Shown: positions 20,012-29,216 of the stretch, piece by piece
How the letters are laid out: the number at the start of each line of letters is the position of its first letter
How positions within the stretch are numbered: the first letter of the stretch is position 1
Assembly (NCBI RefSeq): GCF_016887965.1
Contig: NZ_JAFDVD010000005.1
Coordinates: forward strand, 124,001 to 188,000
Source of the DNA: Phycicoccus sonneratiae
GTDB taxonomy: Bacteria; Actinomycetota; Actinomycetes; Actinomycetales; Dermatophilaceae
Direction: 5' to 3'
Length of the DNA stretch: 64,000 bases
Notes under the pieces: generated by a model
What the model was told of the DNA's origin: nothing
The model's database searches: none
The model's input: the letters and a program-made list of their open reading frames with translations, nothing else
Translations under genes and position numbers: made by a program

Positions 20012-20365
20012 TCAGCGCCGGTGCTCGTCCTCGCGTCGGCTCACCGTGCTCGGCACCTGCTCGAAGGGTCGCTCGGTGAGCAGCGGGGTGTCGTCGGTGG
20101 TCGGCGTCACGACCCGGGCCCGGCCACGCACCCGCGGGGCCACCGCGTTGGCGGCGACGACCGCGATGAACGGCAGGACGATCGCGCCGGCCGCGAAGAC
20201 CCAGCGGTACCACTCGTCGATGACGATGGCGAGGAGGAAGCACGCGGTGCGGACGGACATCGTCACGAGGTAGTGCTTGAGACGGGCCCGCTGGTCGGCC
20301 TCGCGCGACTCCGCCGCGGTCGTCACCGACTGGGCGTCGGGCGCGTGGTGGCGGGTCGTGGGCAC
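20012..20365 (-). CDS. DUF3099 membrane protein
   Basis: A 117-residue protein with a hydrophilic N-terminus, two membrane segments (about 32-48 and 54-73, TACFLLAIVIDEWYRWVF then AIVLPFIAVVAAN) and an Arg-rich then Thr-rich cytosolic tail. This matches the actinobacterial DUF3099 family, function unknown. The GTG at 20365 is chosen because TATGGT ends exactly six bases before it, and an upstream ATG is out of frame. Confidence 0.75.
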   Translation of the reverse strand: MPTTRHHAPDAQSVTTAAESREADQRARLKHYLVTMSVRTACFLLAIVIDEWYRWVFAAGAIVLPFIAVVAANAVAPRVRGRARVVTPTTDDTPLLTERPFEQVPSTVSRREDEHRR

Positions 20366-20371
20366 CCGTCC

Positions 20372-20377
20372 ACCATA
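20372..20377 (-). promoter_or_regulatory. -10 box of the DUF3099 gene (leaderless)
   Basis: TATGGT on the minus strand ends six bases before the GTG at 20365 and supports that start. It shares a 61-base divergent gap with fabG. Confidence 0.5.
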
Positions 20378-20408
20378 CGTCCGGGGCTGTCCGCCTACCG
20401 CCGGGTAG

Positions 20409-21140
<732 letters not shown>

Positions 21141-21183
21141 CCCGCACCCCACGACGACCGACCTCACCACCGAAAGGCCAGTC

Positions 21184-21942
21184 ATGCTGCTCGAGGGCAA
21201 GAAGCTCCTGATCACCGGTGTCCTCATGGACTCCTCCATCGCCTTCCACGTCGCGAAGCTCGCCCAGGAGCAGGGCGCCGAGGTGGTGCTCACCTCCTTC
21301 GGACGCACGACGAAGATCACGACCGCGATCGCCAAGCGCCTCCCGCAGACCCCCCCGGTCATCGAGCTCGACGTCACGAGCGAGGAGGACCTCGCCGCCC
21401 TCCCCGACCGGGTGCGCGAGCACGTGCCGCACCTCGACGGCGTCCTGCACTCGATCGGGTTCGCGCCGCAGGGGGCGTTCGACTTCCTGTCGGCCACCTG
21501 GGAGGACGTCTCGACCGCCGTCCACGTCTCCGCCTTCTCGCTCGCGGCGCTGGCCAAGGCGGCCCTGCCGCTGATGTCGGAGGGTGGCAGCGTCGTGGGG
21601 CTGACCTTCGACGCCCGCTTCGCCTGGCCGGTCTACGACTGGATGGGCGTGGCCAAGGCCGCGTTCGAGTCCACGAACCGGTACCTCGCCCGCGACCTCG
21701 GCCCGAAGGGCGTGCGCTGCAACATCGTCGCGGCCGGCCCGATCCGCACGACGGCGGCCAAGTCCATCCCCGGTTTCGAGCAGTTCGAGGAGGCGTGGGG
21801 CAGCCGTGCGCCGCTCGGCTGGGACGTGAACGACGCCGTGCCCACCGCACGCGCCTGCGTGTCGCTGCTCTCCGACTGGTTCCCGGCGACGACCGGCGAG
21901 ATGGTGCACGTCGACGGCGGGTACCACGCCATCGGCGCCTGA
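21184..21942 (+). CDS. fabI: FabI/InhA, NADH-dependent enoyl-ACP reductase
   Basis: A 252-residue enoyl reductase completing the FAS-II elongation cycle. It is of InhA/FabI type, with TGVLMDSSIAF (11-21), HSIGFAP (89-95) and a Y151-x6-K158 pair in YDWMGVAK, which aligns with InhA Y158/K165. Ser90 in HSIG aligns with InhA Ser94, a position known from isoniazid-resistance work. A gaaaggcc ribosome site precedes the ATG. It is co-transcribed with fabG. The mycobacterial ferrochelatase gene that usually follows is absent; serB converges instead. Confidence 0.94.
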   Translation: MLLEGKKLLITGVLMDSSIAFHVAKLAQEQGAEVVLTSFGRTTKITTAIAKRLPQTPPVIELDVTSEEDLAALPDRVREHVPHLDGVLHSIGFAPQGAFDFLSATWEDVSTAVHVSAFSLAALAKAALPLMSEGGSVVGLTFDARFAWPVYDWMGVAKAAFESTNRYLARDLGPKGVRCNIVAAGPIRTTAAKSIPGFEQFEEAWGSRAPLGWDVNDAVPTARACVSLLSDWFPATTGEMVHVDGGYHAIGA

Positions 21943-21945
21943 GGC

Positions 21946-23175
21946 TCAGGCCCCCGCGGGCTCGCCGGTCTCGGCGTCCTCGATCTCCTCGCGGCTGACA
22001 CCGAGGAGGAAGAGCACCGTGTCGAGGTAGGGCACGTTGACCGAGGTGTCGGCCTGCTCACGGACCACCGGCTTGGCGTTGAACGCGACGCCGAGGCCGG
22101 CGGCGCCGAGCATGTCGAGGTCGTTTGCCCCGTCGCCGATGGCGACCGTGCGCGAGAGCGGCAGGCCCTCGAGCGCGGCGAACTCGCGCAGGGCGTCGGC
22201 CTTGCCGGCCCGGTCGACGACGTCCCCGACGACGCGGCCGGTCAGCACGCCGTCGCGGACCTCGAGCCGGTTGGCCCGCACGTGGTCGACCCCGAGCTCG
22301 GCCCCGATCGGCTCGACGACCTCGGCGAACCCCCCGGACACGAGGGCCACCGTGAAGCCGAGCGACTTGAGGGTCCGGACGAGGGTTCGGGCGCCCGGGG
22401 TGAGCCGCACGGCGTCCCGCACGTCGTCCAGGACGGACGCGGGGAGGCCGGCGAGCGTGGCCACCCGGGCGTGGAGGCTCTCGGCGAAGTCGAGCTCGCC
22501 GCGCATCGCCCGCTCGGTGACGGCCGCGACCTCCGCGGCGGTGCCGGCGTGCCCGGCGATGAGCTCGATGACCTCGTCCTGGATGAGCGTCGAGTCGACG
22601 TCCATGACGACGAGGCGGCCACCGCGCCGGGCCAGGCCGGCCGGGGCGACCGCCACGTCGCAGCCGGTCTCGGCGGACACGAGCGCGAGGTCGCGCCGCA
22701 GCGCCGGGACGTCGGCGCCCGAGACGTCGAGCTCGACGGTCGTCACCGGCCAGCGCGACAGCCGCCGGATGCGGTCGATGTTCGCCCCGTGCCGGGCGAC
22801 GGCACCCGCCACGGCCGCGACGTGGCGGGTCTGGAGGGGGGCGGCCATCGCGACGACGGCGGCCCGGCCGGTGCGCCGCGGCCGGTTGTCACCACGCCCG
22901 GCCACGAGGCCGACGTGCATCCCCATCGCCTGCCCGGCCCGGGTCAGCCGGTCGGTGAGGACGTTCTCGTCGTGGACCGGGGCGAGGAGGACCGACAGGG
23001 CGAGGTGGCCCCGGACGACCACCTGCTCGACGTCGAGGACGTCGGCGCCGACGGTGGACGCCGCCTCGAAGACCGCCTTGGTGACCCCCGGCCGGTCCGG
23101 GCCGGAGAGGGAGACCAGGAGGGTCCGGGCCTCCGGGTCGGGCTGCGGCGGCGGGCTGCTCGCGGGCGAACTCAC
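21946..23175 (-). CDS. serB: SerB, phosphoserine phosphatase with N-terminal ACT region
   Basis: A 409-residue enzyme for the last step of serine synthesis. The first ~180 residues form regulatory ACT-type domains (LLVSLSGPDRPGVTKAVF), as in mycobacterial SerB2. The HAD phosphatase core starts at about 188 with MDVDSTLIQDEV (nucleophile D192, acid D194), followed by LVSGGF and GDGANDLDM. The GTG at 23175 has TAGGGT six bases upstream. The stop is only three bases from the fabI stop (convergent). Confidence 0.94.
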   Translation of the reverse strand: MSSPASSPPPQPDPEARTLLVSLSGPDRPGVTKAVFEAASTVGADVLDVEQVVVRGHLALSVLLAPVHDENVLTDRLTRAGQAMGMHVGLVAGRGDNRPRRTGRAAVVAMAAPLQTRHVAAVAGAVARHGANIDRIRRLSRWPVTTVELDVSGADVPALRRDLALVSAETGCDVAVAPAGLARRGGRLVVMDVDSTLIQDEVIELIAGHAGTAAEVAAVTERAMRGELDFAESLHARVATLAGLPASVLDDVRDAVRLTPGARTLVRTLKSLGFTVALVSGGFAEVVEPIGAELGVDHVRANRLEVRDGVLTGRVVGDVVDRAGKADALREFAALEGLPLSRTVAIGDGANDLDMLGAAGLGVAFNAKPVVREQADTSVNVPYLDTVLFLLGVSREEIEDAETGEPAGA

Positions 23176-23181
23176 GTCTCG

Positions 23182-23187
23182 ACCCTA
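23182..23187 (-). promoter_or_regulatory. -10 box of serB (leaderless)
   Basis: TAGGGT on the minus strand ends six bases before the serB GTG, supporting the GTG start over later codons. Confidence 0.5.
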
Positions 23188-23234
23188 CCCACGGGCGGTG
23201 CCCCGGACGGCGGTCGGCCGCGGACCGGACCGGC

Positions 23235-23240
23235 TAGCGT
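23235..23240 (+). promoter_or_regulatory. -10 box of the P-loop gene at 23247 (leaderless)
   Basis: TAGCGT ends six bases before the GTG at 23247. Confidence 0.45.
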
Positions 23241-23246
23241 GCGAGG

Positions 23247-23792
23247 GTGCGCATCGTCGTCTCCGGGACCCACGCCACCGGGAAGTCGACGCTGGTGGCC
23301 GACCTCGGGACGGCCCTCGGCGACCACGAGATCCTCGGCGACCCGTGGGAGCTCGTCGACGACGACCTCCCGCTCGGCTCCGCCGCGTCGTTCGCCGCAC
23401 AGCTGGAGGCCGCCGCCGAGCGCCTCCTCGGGCTGGCGCCCGGCGCCGACGTCGTCGTCGAACGCGGCCCGCTCGACCTCATGGCGTACCTCCTCGCCCT
23501 GGGCGAGCTGGGGCGCCCGGCGCCGTCGCCGGCGGCCCTGGAGCCGCTGCGGGCCCTGACGGCGCGGGCGACGGCGCGCGTCGACCTCCTCGTCGTGCTG
23601 CCGCTCGCCGGTGTGCATGGGCTGTACGTGCCGGAGGAGGAGGACCTCGACCTGCGGGCGGCCGCGGACGGGTGCCTCCTCGACCTGCTCGACGACGACG
23701 AGGTCCTCCCGCCGTCCGTGGCGGTCCTCGAGGTGGCCGGTCCACCCGAGGCGCGGGTCGCCGCGGTGCTCGCCGCGCTCGGCCGCGGCTGA
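23247..23792 (+). CDS. AAA_28-like P-loop ATP-binding protein
   Basis: A 181-residue protein. Walker A GTHATGKST sits at residues 7-15, of the kind seen in AAA_28 and NadR-type nucleotide kinases. VVVERGPLDLMAYLL is the typical second motif with the acidic residue that activates the substrate. The domain fits a small nucleoside or cofactor kinase, substrate unknown. It is divergent from serB and converges on the small gene at 23811. Confidence 0.72.
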   Translation: MRIVVSGTHATGKSTLVADLGTALGDHEILGDPWELVDDDLPLGSAASFAAQLEAAAERLLGLAPGADVVVERGPLDLMAYLLALGELGRPAPSPAALEPLRALTARATARVDLLVVLPLAGVHGLYVPEEEDLDLRAAADGCLLDLLDDDEVLPPSVAVLEVAGPPEARVAAVLAALGRG

Positions 23793-23810
23793 CCCCCGGA
23801 CGCCCGACCG

Positions 23811-23963
23811 TCAGGCGGCGGCCGGCGGCGGCGGGGGAGCGCTGGGCGTGCCGAGCGGGCCCCGGCTGGCGCCGGGTTCGCTGCGCAGCGCGAGCCCGGT
23901 CACGACGAGGAAGACGCCACCGAGCACCCGCAGCCAGCCGGTCGACCCCGACGACAGCGTCAT
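23811..23963 (-). CDS. Predicted 50-residue membrane protein
   Basis: A short open frame, MTLSSGSTGWLRVLGGVFLV onward. It has one membrane segment (about residues 10-27) followed by a Gly/Ser stretch and a proline-alanine tail. The ATG lies 20 bases after the stop of the LLM gene on the same strand, so it would be the last gene of glgC-LLM. No family recognised. Support is limited to position, frame and the single hydrophobic helix. Confidence 0.42.
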   Translation of the reverse strand: MTLSSGSTGWLRVLGGVFLVVTGLALRSEPGASRGPLGTPSAPPPPPAAA

Positions 23964-23983
23964 CGCCGCGTACGCCCTTCGGT

Positions 23984-24820
23984 TCAGCGGGACGGGTGGT
24001 GGGCGTCGCGCCAGGCGACGAGGTCGCGGATCGGGCCGAGGTCGTAGTCGGGGCCGTTCAGGCCCACCGTGAAGAGGCGCGTGCCGACCTCGAAGAGCGC
24101 CTCGGCGCCGGCGGCGTAGTCCGCGACGTCCTCGGGCAGCCGGCCGGGCTTGGGGGAGACCCCGGACGAGCGCTCGATCTCGGCGGGGTCGCGGCCGAGC
24201 CGCGCGCACCAGTCGTCGAGCACGGCGTGCTTGTGGGCGATCGTCTCGGGCGACCCGAAGCCGTGCCAGATGTCCGCGTGCCGGGCGACGATGCGCAGCG
24301 TCTTCTTCTCGCCGCCACCGCCGACGAGCACCGGGATCTTCCGGGTCGGTGCGGGGTTGAGCCTCGCCAAGCGCTCCTCGATGAGCGGGAGGTCGCGGGC
24401 CAGGGCGTCCAACCGTCCTCCGGCGGTGCCGAACTCGTAGCCGTACTCGTCGTAGTCGCGCTCGAACCAGCCCGAGCCGATGCCGAGGACCAGCCGGCCC
24501 TCACCGCCGTCGCGCGCGCTGATGTGATCGACGGTGCGGGCCATGTCGGCGAGCAGCTGCGGGTTGCGGTAGGAGTTGCACGTCACGAGGGCGCCGATCT
24601 CGACCCGCTCGGTGGCCTCGGCCCAGGCGCCGAGCATCGTCCAGCACTCGAAGTGGGCGCCGTCGGGCTCGCCGTACAGCGGGTAGAAGTGGTCCCAGTT
24701 GAAGATCGCGTCGACGCCGAGGTCCTCGAGCTCTGCACAGGCCCGGCGGAGGTCGGCGTAGGACGCGTGCTGCGGCTGCAGCTGCGCCCCGACGCGGACC
24801 GGGCGGTCGGCCGTGCTCAC
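23984..24820 (-). CDS. LLM-class F420-dependent oxidoreductase
   Basis: A 278-residue luciferase-like protein of the TIGR03560/F420 type. Features are [20 protein letters not shown] near the start, [33 protein letters not shown] and [15 protein letters not shown], the flavin/F420 pocket elements. The substrate is unknown. Its GTG overlaps the glgC stop by four bases, so it is translationally coupled to glycogen synthesis. This is an odd pairing with no known metabolic link. Confidence 0.85.
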   Translation of the reverse strand: MSTADRPVRVGAQLQPQHASYADLRRACAELEDLGVDAIFNWDHFYPLYGEPDGAHFECWTMLGAWAEATERVEIGALVTCNSYRNPQLLADMARTVDHISARDGGEGRLVLGIGSGWFERDYDEYGYEFGTAGGRLDALARDLPLIEERLARLNPAPTRKIPVLVGGGGEKKTLRIVARHADIWHGFGSPETIAHKHAVLDDWCARLGRDPAEIERSSGVSPKPGRLPEDVADYAAGAEALFEVGTRLFTVGLNGPDYDLGPIRDLVAWRDAHHPSR

Positions 24821-26070
24821 CCGCTGATCTCCTGGCCCTTGCCGACGACGGTGATGCCCGAGTCGGTGACCGAGAACCCGCGCTCGAGGTCGGCCTCGCG
24901 GTCGACGCCGATCGAGGTGCCGTCGGGGACGACGACGTTCTTGTCGATGATCGCCTTGCGCACCGTGCAGTTGCGCCCGATCTGCACGCCGTCGAGCAGG
25001 ACGCTGTCGTCGACCTCGGTGTAGCTGTGCACGTGGACGTCCGGGGAGACGACCGAGCCGATGATGCGCGCCCCGGAGATGACGACGCCGGGGGAGACCG
25101 CGGAGTTGAGCGCCTCGCCGAAGCGCCCGTGCGCCCCGTGGACGAACTTGGCCGGCGGGTACGGACCGTAGGTCGTGTAGATCGGCCAGTCGTAGTTGTA
25201 GAGGTTGAACACCGGGTGGATCGAGACGAGGTCCATGTGGGCGTCGTAGTAGGAGTCCATCGTCCCGACGTCGCGCCAGTAGCCCATGTCGCGCTCGGTG
25301 CCACCCGGCACGACGTTGTTCTTGAAGTCGTAGACGTAGGCGGCGCCCTGGTCGACGAGGGCCGGGACGATGTCGCCGCCCATGTCGTGCTTGCTGCCGT
25401 CGGTCGTCGCGTCCGACGTCACGGCGTCGATGAGGGCGTCCGCGGTGAAGACGTAGTTGCCCATGCTCGCGAGGATCTCGTCGGGGGAGTCGGGCAGGCC
25501 GTCGGGGTCGGTGGGCTTCTCGAGGAAGGCGCGGATGCGCGAGGGGTCGTCGGGCTCGACGTCGATGACGCCGAACTGGTCCGACGTCGAGCGCGGCTGC
25601 CGGATGGCCGCGACGGTGACGCCGGCGCCGCTCGCGACGTGCTGGTCGACCATCTGCGAGAAGTCCATCCGGTACACGTGGTCGGCGCCGACGACGACGA
25701 CGATGTCGGGCCGCTCGTCCCGGATCGTGTTGAGGCTCTGGAATATCGCGTCGGCGCTGCCCTGGTACCAGGACTTGTCGATGCGCTGCTGGGCCGGGAT
25801 CGGGGCCACGTAGTTGCCGAGCATCGTGCTCATCCGCCAGGTGCGGGTGACGTGCCGGTCGAGGCTGTGCGACTTGTACTGCGTGAGCACGACGACCTTG
25901 AGGTAGCCGGAGTTCACGACGTTCGAGAGGGCGAAGTCGATGAGCCGGTAGATGCCCCCGAACGGGACGGCCGGCTTGGCCCGGTCGCGGGTGAGCGGCA
26001 TGAGCCGTTTGCCCTCACCACCAGCGAGGACGATGGCCAGGACCTTGGGACCTCCGCTGCGGTACGCCAT
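24817..26070 (-). CDS. glgC: GlgC, glucose-1-phosphate adenylyltransferase
   Basis: A 417-residue ADP-glucose pyrophosphorylase, the committing step of bacterial glycogen synthesis. The nucleotidyltransferase motif is [22 protein letters not shown] spread over residues 17-38, with YQGSADAI in the ATP site and FLEKPTDP later. A left-handed beta-helix C-terminal part ([27 protein letters not shown]) follows. It is divergent from glgA. The ATG has TAGGTT six bases upstream. Confidence 0.95.
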   Translation of the reverse strand: MAYRSGGPKVLAIVLAGGEGKRLMPLTRDRAKPAVPFGGIYRLIDFALSNVVNSGYLKVVVLTQYKSHSLDRHVTRTWRMSTMLGNYVAPIPAQQRIDKSWYQGSADAIFQSLNTIRDERPDIVVVVGADHVYRMDFSQMVDQHVASGAGVTVAAIRQPRSTSDQFGVIDVEPDDPSRIRAFLEKPTDPDGLPDSPDEILASMGNYVFTADALIDAVTSDATTDGSKHDMGGDIVPALVDQGAAYVYDFKNNVVPGGTERDMGYWRDVGTMDSYYDAHMDLVSIHPVFNLYNYDWPIYTTYGPYPPAKFVHGAHGRFGEALNSAVSPGVVISGARIIGSVVSPDVHVHSYTEVDDSVLLDGVQIGRNCTVRKAIIDKNVVVPDGTSIGVDREADLERGFSVTDSGITVVGKGQEISG

Positions 26071-26076
26071 GGCCCC

Positions 26077-26126
26077 AACCTATGGGGTGCGCGTCCTCGC
26101 CGGGAGTCCCCGATCACCACTACGGT
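26077..26126. promoter_or_regulatory. Divergent glgC/glgA promoter pair (-10 boxes)
   Basis: On the minus strand TAGGTT (complement of 26077-26082) ends six bases before the glgC ATG. On the plus strand TACGGT (26121-26126) ends seven bases before the glgA GTG at 26134. Only 63 bases separate the two start codons, so both glycogen genes are probably controlled from this one small region. Confidence 0.5.
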
Positions 26127-26133
26127 GAAAACC

Positions 26134-27327
26134 GTGCGCATCGACATCCTGTCCAAGGAGTACCCGCCGTCCATCTACGGGGGAGCGGGGGTGCACGTCG
26201 CCGAGCTCGTGCGGGCGCTGCGGGCCCGCGGCGACTCCGACGTCCGCGTCCACGCCTTCGGGGGTCCCCGGGACGAGGAGGGCACGACGAGCCATCCCGA
26301 CCTCCCCGAGCTCGAGGGCGCGAACGCGGCGCTCACGACCCTCGGGGTCGACCTGACGATGGCCGCCGCGTGCACCGGCGCCGACGTCGTCCACTCGCAC
26401 ACCTGGTACGCGAACTTCGGTGGGTTGGTGGGCAGCCTGCTCGAGGGGGTGCCGCACGTCCTGTCGGCGCACAGCCTCGAGCCGATGCGGCCGTGGAAGG
26501 CCGAGCAGCTGGGCGGCGGCTACCGGCTGTCGTCGTGGGTCGAGCGCACGGCGTACGAGGGGGCGGCCGCCGTCATCGCGGTGAGCGCGGGCATGCGCGA
26601 GGACATCCTGCGCTCCTACCCCCAGGTCGACCCCGACAAGGTCGTCGTCGTACACAACGGCATCGACTCCCAGCTGTGGCAGAAGCGCACCGACCCCGAC
26701 ACCGTCCGCCGGCACGGCATCGACCCCGACCGCCCGAGCGTCGTGTTCGTCGGCCGGATCACCCGCCAGAAGGGGCTGCCCTACCTCCTGCGCGCCGCCG
26801 CCGAGCTGCCGCCGGAGGTCCAGCTCGTCCTTCTCGCCGGCGCTCCGGACACCCCGGAGATCAAGGCCGAGGTCGAGGAGCTCATCGCCGGCCTGCGCGA
26901 GCACCGTGACGGCGTCGTCTGGGTCCCGGAGATGCTGCCGCGCGACGAGGTCGTCGCCGTCCTCAGCGGCGCCACGGTCTTCGTGTGCCCGTCGGTCTAC
27001 GAGCCGCTCGGCATCGTCAACCTCGAGGCGATGGCCTGCGAGCTGCCGGTCGTCGCCACCGCCACCGGAGGCATCCCCGAGGTCGTCGTCGACGGCGAGA
27101 CCGGCTGGCTCGTGCCCATCGAGCAGGTGCAGGACGGCACCGGCACCCCGGTCGACGAGGACCGCTTCGTCGCCGACCTCGCCGCCGCCCTCACCGACGC
27201 CGTCTCCGACCTCGACCGGGCCGAGCGGATGGGCGTCGCCGGGCGGGCGCGGGCGGTCGAGGCCTTCTCCTGGGCGACCATCGGCGACCGGACGATGGAG
27301 GTCTACCAGCAGGTGCTCGCCCGGTGA
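26134..27327 (+). CDS. glgA: GlgA, glycogen synthase (actinobacterial type)
   Basis: A 397-residue GT4/GT5-like transferase that makes glycogen or, in some Actinobacteria, maltose-1-phosphate from ADP-glucose. The sugar-nucleotide site is KEYPPSIYGGAGVHV (residues 6-20), and the C-terminal GT-B domain has FVGRITRQKGLPYLL and the CPSVYEPLGIVNLEAMA motif. The length fits the short actinobacterial GlgA. The GTG at 26134 is chosen over 26125 because a TACGGT -10 box overlaps the earlier codon. It overlaps the next gene by four bases. Confidence 0.92.
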   Translation: MRIDILSKEYPPSIYGGAGVHVAELVRALRARGDSDVRVHAFGGPRDEEGTTSHPDLPELEGANAALTTLGVDLTMAAACTGADVVHSHTWYANFGGLVGSLLEGVPHVLSAHSLEPMRPWKAEQLGGGYRLSSWVERTAYEGAAAVIAVSAGMREDILRSYPQVDPDKVVVVHNGIDSQLWQKRTDPDTVRRHGIDPDRPSVVFVGRITRQKGLPYLLRAAAELPPEVQLVLLAGAPDTPEIKAEVEELIAGLREHRDGVVWVPEMLPRDEVVAVLSGATVFVCPSVYEPLGIVNLEAMACELPVVATATGGIPEVVVDGETGWLVPIEQVQDGTGTPVDEDRFVADLAAALTDAVSDLDRAERMGVAGRARAVEAFSWATIGDRTMEVYQQVLAR

Positions 27328-27809
27328 GCGACACCCGGCACGACCCCGTCCTCGGCAGCGGCGCGACGCCCGTCGACGGCCCGCTCGGCGTGCTCGTCGT
27401 CGTGTTCGACAACCGGATCGCCCAGTCGCTCACCGCCATCGCCACCGCCACCGGGTGGTCGGTCACCGCGCTCGAGGCGTCACCCGGCGACGGGGGACTG
27501 GCGGCGCTCGGCCCGGTCGACGCGCTCGTCGTCTGCAACCACGACGGCGAGGGGGCCTACGACCTCGTCCGCGACGCGGTGCGCTCCGGGGTCCGGTACG
27601 TCGCGATGATGGCCAGCCGCGGGCGCTCCGCGGCCCTCGTCGACGAGCTGCGCGGCGAGGGCTTCGGCGCCGACGAGCTGGCCCGCCTGCACGTGCCGGC
27701 GGGGCTGTCGATCGGCGGCAGCTCGGCCGGCGAGATCGCCCTGTCGGTCATGGCGGAGGTCGTCGCCGACGCCCACGACCGTCCCGGCGGCCCGATGCGC
27801 GCGCACTGA
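27324..27809 (+). CDS. Stand-alone XdhC C-terminal (Rossmann) domain protein
   Basis: A 161-residue protein matching the C-terminal Rossmann half of XdhC/CoxI: YVAMMASRGRSAALVDELR then LARLHVPAGLSIGG and AGEIALSVMAEVVA. The N-terminal half of XdhC, needed for molybdenum-cofactor delivery in known XdhC, is missing, so this looks like a free domain with another role. The GTG overlaps the glgA stop (GTGA), placing it in the glgA operon. There is no xanthine dehydrogenase gene nearby. Confidence 0.78.
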   Translation: MSDTRHDPVLGSGATPVDGPLGVLVVVFDNRIAQSLTAIATATGWSVTALEASPGDGGLAALGPVDALVVCNHDGEGAYDLVRDAVRSGVRYVAMMASRGRSAALVDELRGEGFGADELARLHVPAGLSIGGSSAGEIALSVMAEVVADAHDRPGGPMRAH

Positions 27810-27828
27810 GGCGTGCCTCCGGACGGGC

Positions 27829-27852
27829 CCCGACCCGTCGACTAGGGTCGGG
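27829..27852 (+). promoter_or_regulatory. -10 box inside an 8-bp inverted repeat before the ABC ATPase gene
   Basis: TAGGGT (27843-27848) ends seven bases before the ATG at 27856. It sits in the right arm of an inverted repeat, cccgaccc (27829-27836) and gggtcggg (27845-27852). The overlap would suit a repressor operator or a hairpin acting on a short leader. Confidence 0.45.
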
Positions 27853-27855
27853 TGC

Positions 27856-28638
27856 ATGAGCGACGTCCTGGCCCTGGCAGGCGTCAGCGTCGTGCGTGGG
27901 GAGACGACCATCCTCGACGACGTGTCGTGGGAGGTCGAGGAGGGCCAGCGCTGGGTCGTGCTCGGCCCCAACGGCGCCGGGAAGACCACGCTCCTCCAGC
28001 TGGCCTCGGGACGGATGCACCCGACGTCCGGGGTCGCGGGGATCCTCGGCGAGGTCCTCGGGGCGGTCGACGTCTTCGAGCTCCGCCCCCGCATCGGGCT
28101 CTCCAGCGCCGCTCTCGCCGACCGGATCCCGCCGCGCGAGCGGGTGCGCGACGTCGTCGTCACCGCCTCGTACGGCGTCGTCGGGCGCTGGCGCGAGGCC
28201 TACGACCGGATGGACGAGGGCCGGGCCGCCGAGCTGCTCGAGGCCCTCGGCGCCAGCCACCTCGCCGACCGCCGTTACGGCACCCTGTCCGAGGGCGAGC
28301 GCAAGCGGGTGCAGATCGCCCGGGCGCTGATGACCGACCCCGAGCTGATGCTCCTCGACGAGCCCGCCGCGGGCCTCGACCTCGGCGGGCGCGAGGACCT
28401 CGTGCGCCGCCTCGGCGACCTCGCCGCCGACCTCGCGGCCCCGGCGCTCGTCCTCGTGACGCACCACGTCGAGGAGATCCCGCCGCACTTCACCGACGTC
28501 CTGCTCCTGCGCGGCGGCCGCGTCGTCGCCCAGGGGCCGGTCGAGATCACGCTCACCGCCGAGAACCTCGAGGCGACCTTCGGGATGCCCCTCGAGCTCG
28601 AGGTCCGGGGAGACCGCTATGCCGCTCGCGCCCGCTGA
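27856..28638 (+). CDS. ABC transporter-type ATPase without permease (YbbA/ModF-like)
   Basis: A 260-residue ABC ATPase. Walker A is GPNGAGKTT, and the signature is LSEGERKRVQIARAL, with Glu replacing the second Ser/Gly of the usual LSGGQ. Walker B is LMLLDEPAAGLD, and the H-loop is VTHHVEEIPPHF. No permease gene is adjacent, so either the partner lies elsewhere or the protein is a soluble ABC regulator. The role is unknown. Confidence 0.85.
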   Translation: MSDVLALAGVSVVRGETTILDDVSWEVEEGQRWVVLGPNGAGKTTLLQLASGRMHPTSGVAGILGEVLGAVDVFELRPRIGLSSAALADRIPPRERVRDVVVTASYGVVGRWREAYDRMDEGRAAELLEALGASHLADRRYGTLSEGERKRVQIARALMTDPELMLLDEPAAGLDLGGREDLVRRLGDLAADLAAPALVLVTHHVEEIPPHFTDVLLLRGGRVVAQGPVEITLTAENLEATFGMPLELEVRGDRYAARAR

Positions 28639-28704
28639 GCGGTCGCGGAACCGGGTTCCGGCGCACCGCGTCGGAGCGTCGACACCGTAGGGAAGGGGAC
28701 GCCG

Positions 28705-29178
28705 ATGGACTGGCTGACCGACAACGCCTGGCTCGGCTGGGTCGGCATCGCACTGGTGCTCGCGGCCATCGAGGTCGCGACGGTCGACTTCGTCTTCCTC
28801 ATGTTCGCCGGGGGAGCGCTGGCCGGGGCGGTCGCCGCCGCGTTCGGGGCGCCGTTCTTCTTCCAGGTCGTCGTCGCGGTGGTCTTCGCGCTGCTCCTGC
28901 TGCTCGTCGTCCGCCCGATGCTCAAGAACAAGTTCATGGACAGCGTCACCGACCACCACATCGGCGCCGCCGGGCTCGTCGGCCGCGAGGCCTGGGTGCT
29001 GCAGGCGGTCACCGACACCGACGGCCGCATCAAGCTCGCCGGCGAGACGTGGTCGGCCCGGCTGGCCGAGGGCGGCGAGCCGGTCGGCCCGGGTGACCAG
29101 GTCCGCGTCATCGCCATCCACGGCGCGACGGCGATCGTCGTCCCCGTCCCGGCCCCCCCGACCACCCCCACCACCTGA
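28705..29178 (+). CDS. NfeD-family membrane protein
   Basis: A 157-residue protein with three membrane segments in the first ~75 residues, followed by an OB-fold NfeD C-terminal domain (VGREAWVLQAVTDTDGRIKLAGETWSA, split by a short turn). NfeD proteins act with SPFH/stomatin partners in membrane organisation and quality control. The SPFH gene follows 38 bases later, the conserved pairing (Rv1487-Rv1488 in M. tuberculosis, from memory). A gggaaggggacgcc ribosome site precedes the ATG. Confidence 0.88.
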   Translation: MDWLTDNAWLGWVGIALVLAAIEVATVDFVFLMFAGGALAGAVAAAFGAPFFFQVVVAVVFALLLLLVVRPMLKNKFMDSVTDHHIGAAGLVGREAWVLQAVTDTDGRIKLAGETWSARLAEGGEPVGPGDQVRVIAIHGATAIVVPVPAPPTTPTT

Positions 29179-29216
29179 CCCCGCGCCCCACCCGGGCGCC
29201 CACCGAGAGGCACACC

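Noticed and set aside
23811-24209. A longer 132-codon version of the small membrane-protein gene
   Set aside because: The upstream part runs in another frame through the LLM gene and is Arg-rich. Only the last 50 codons, after the LLM stop, are plausible.
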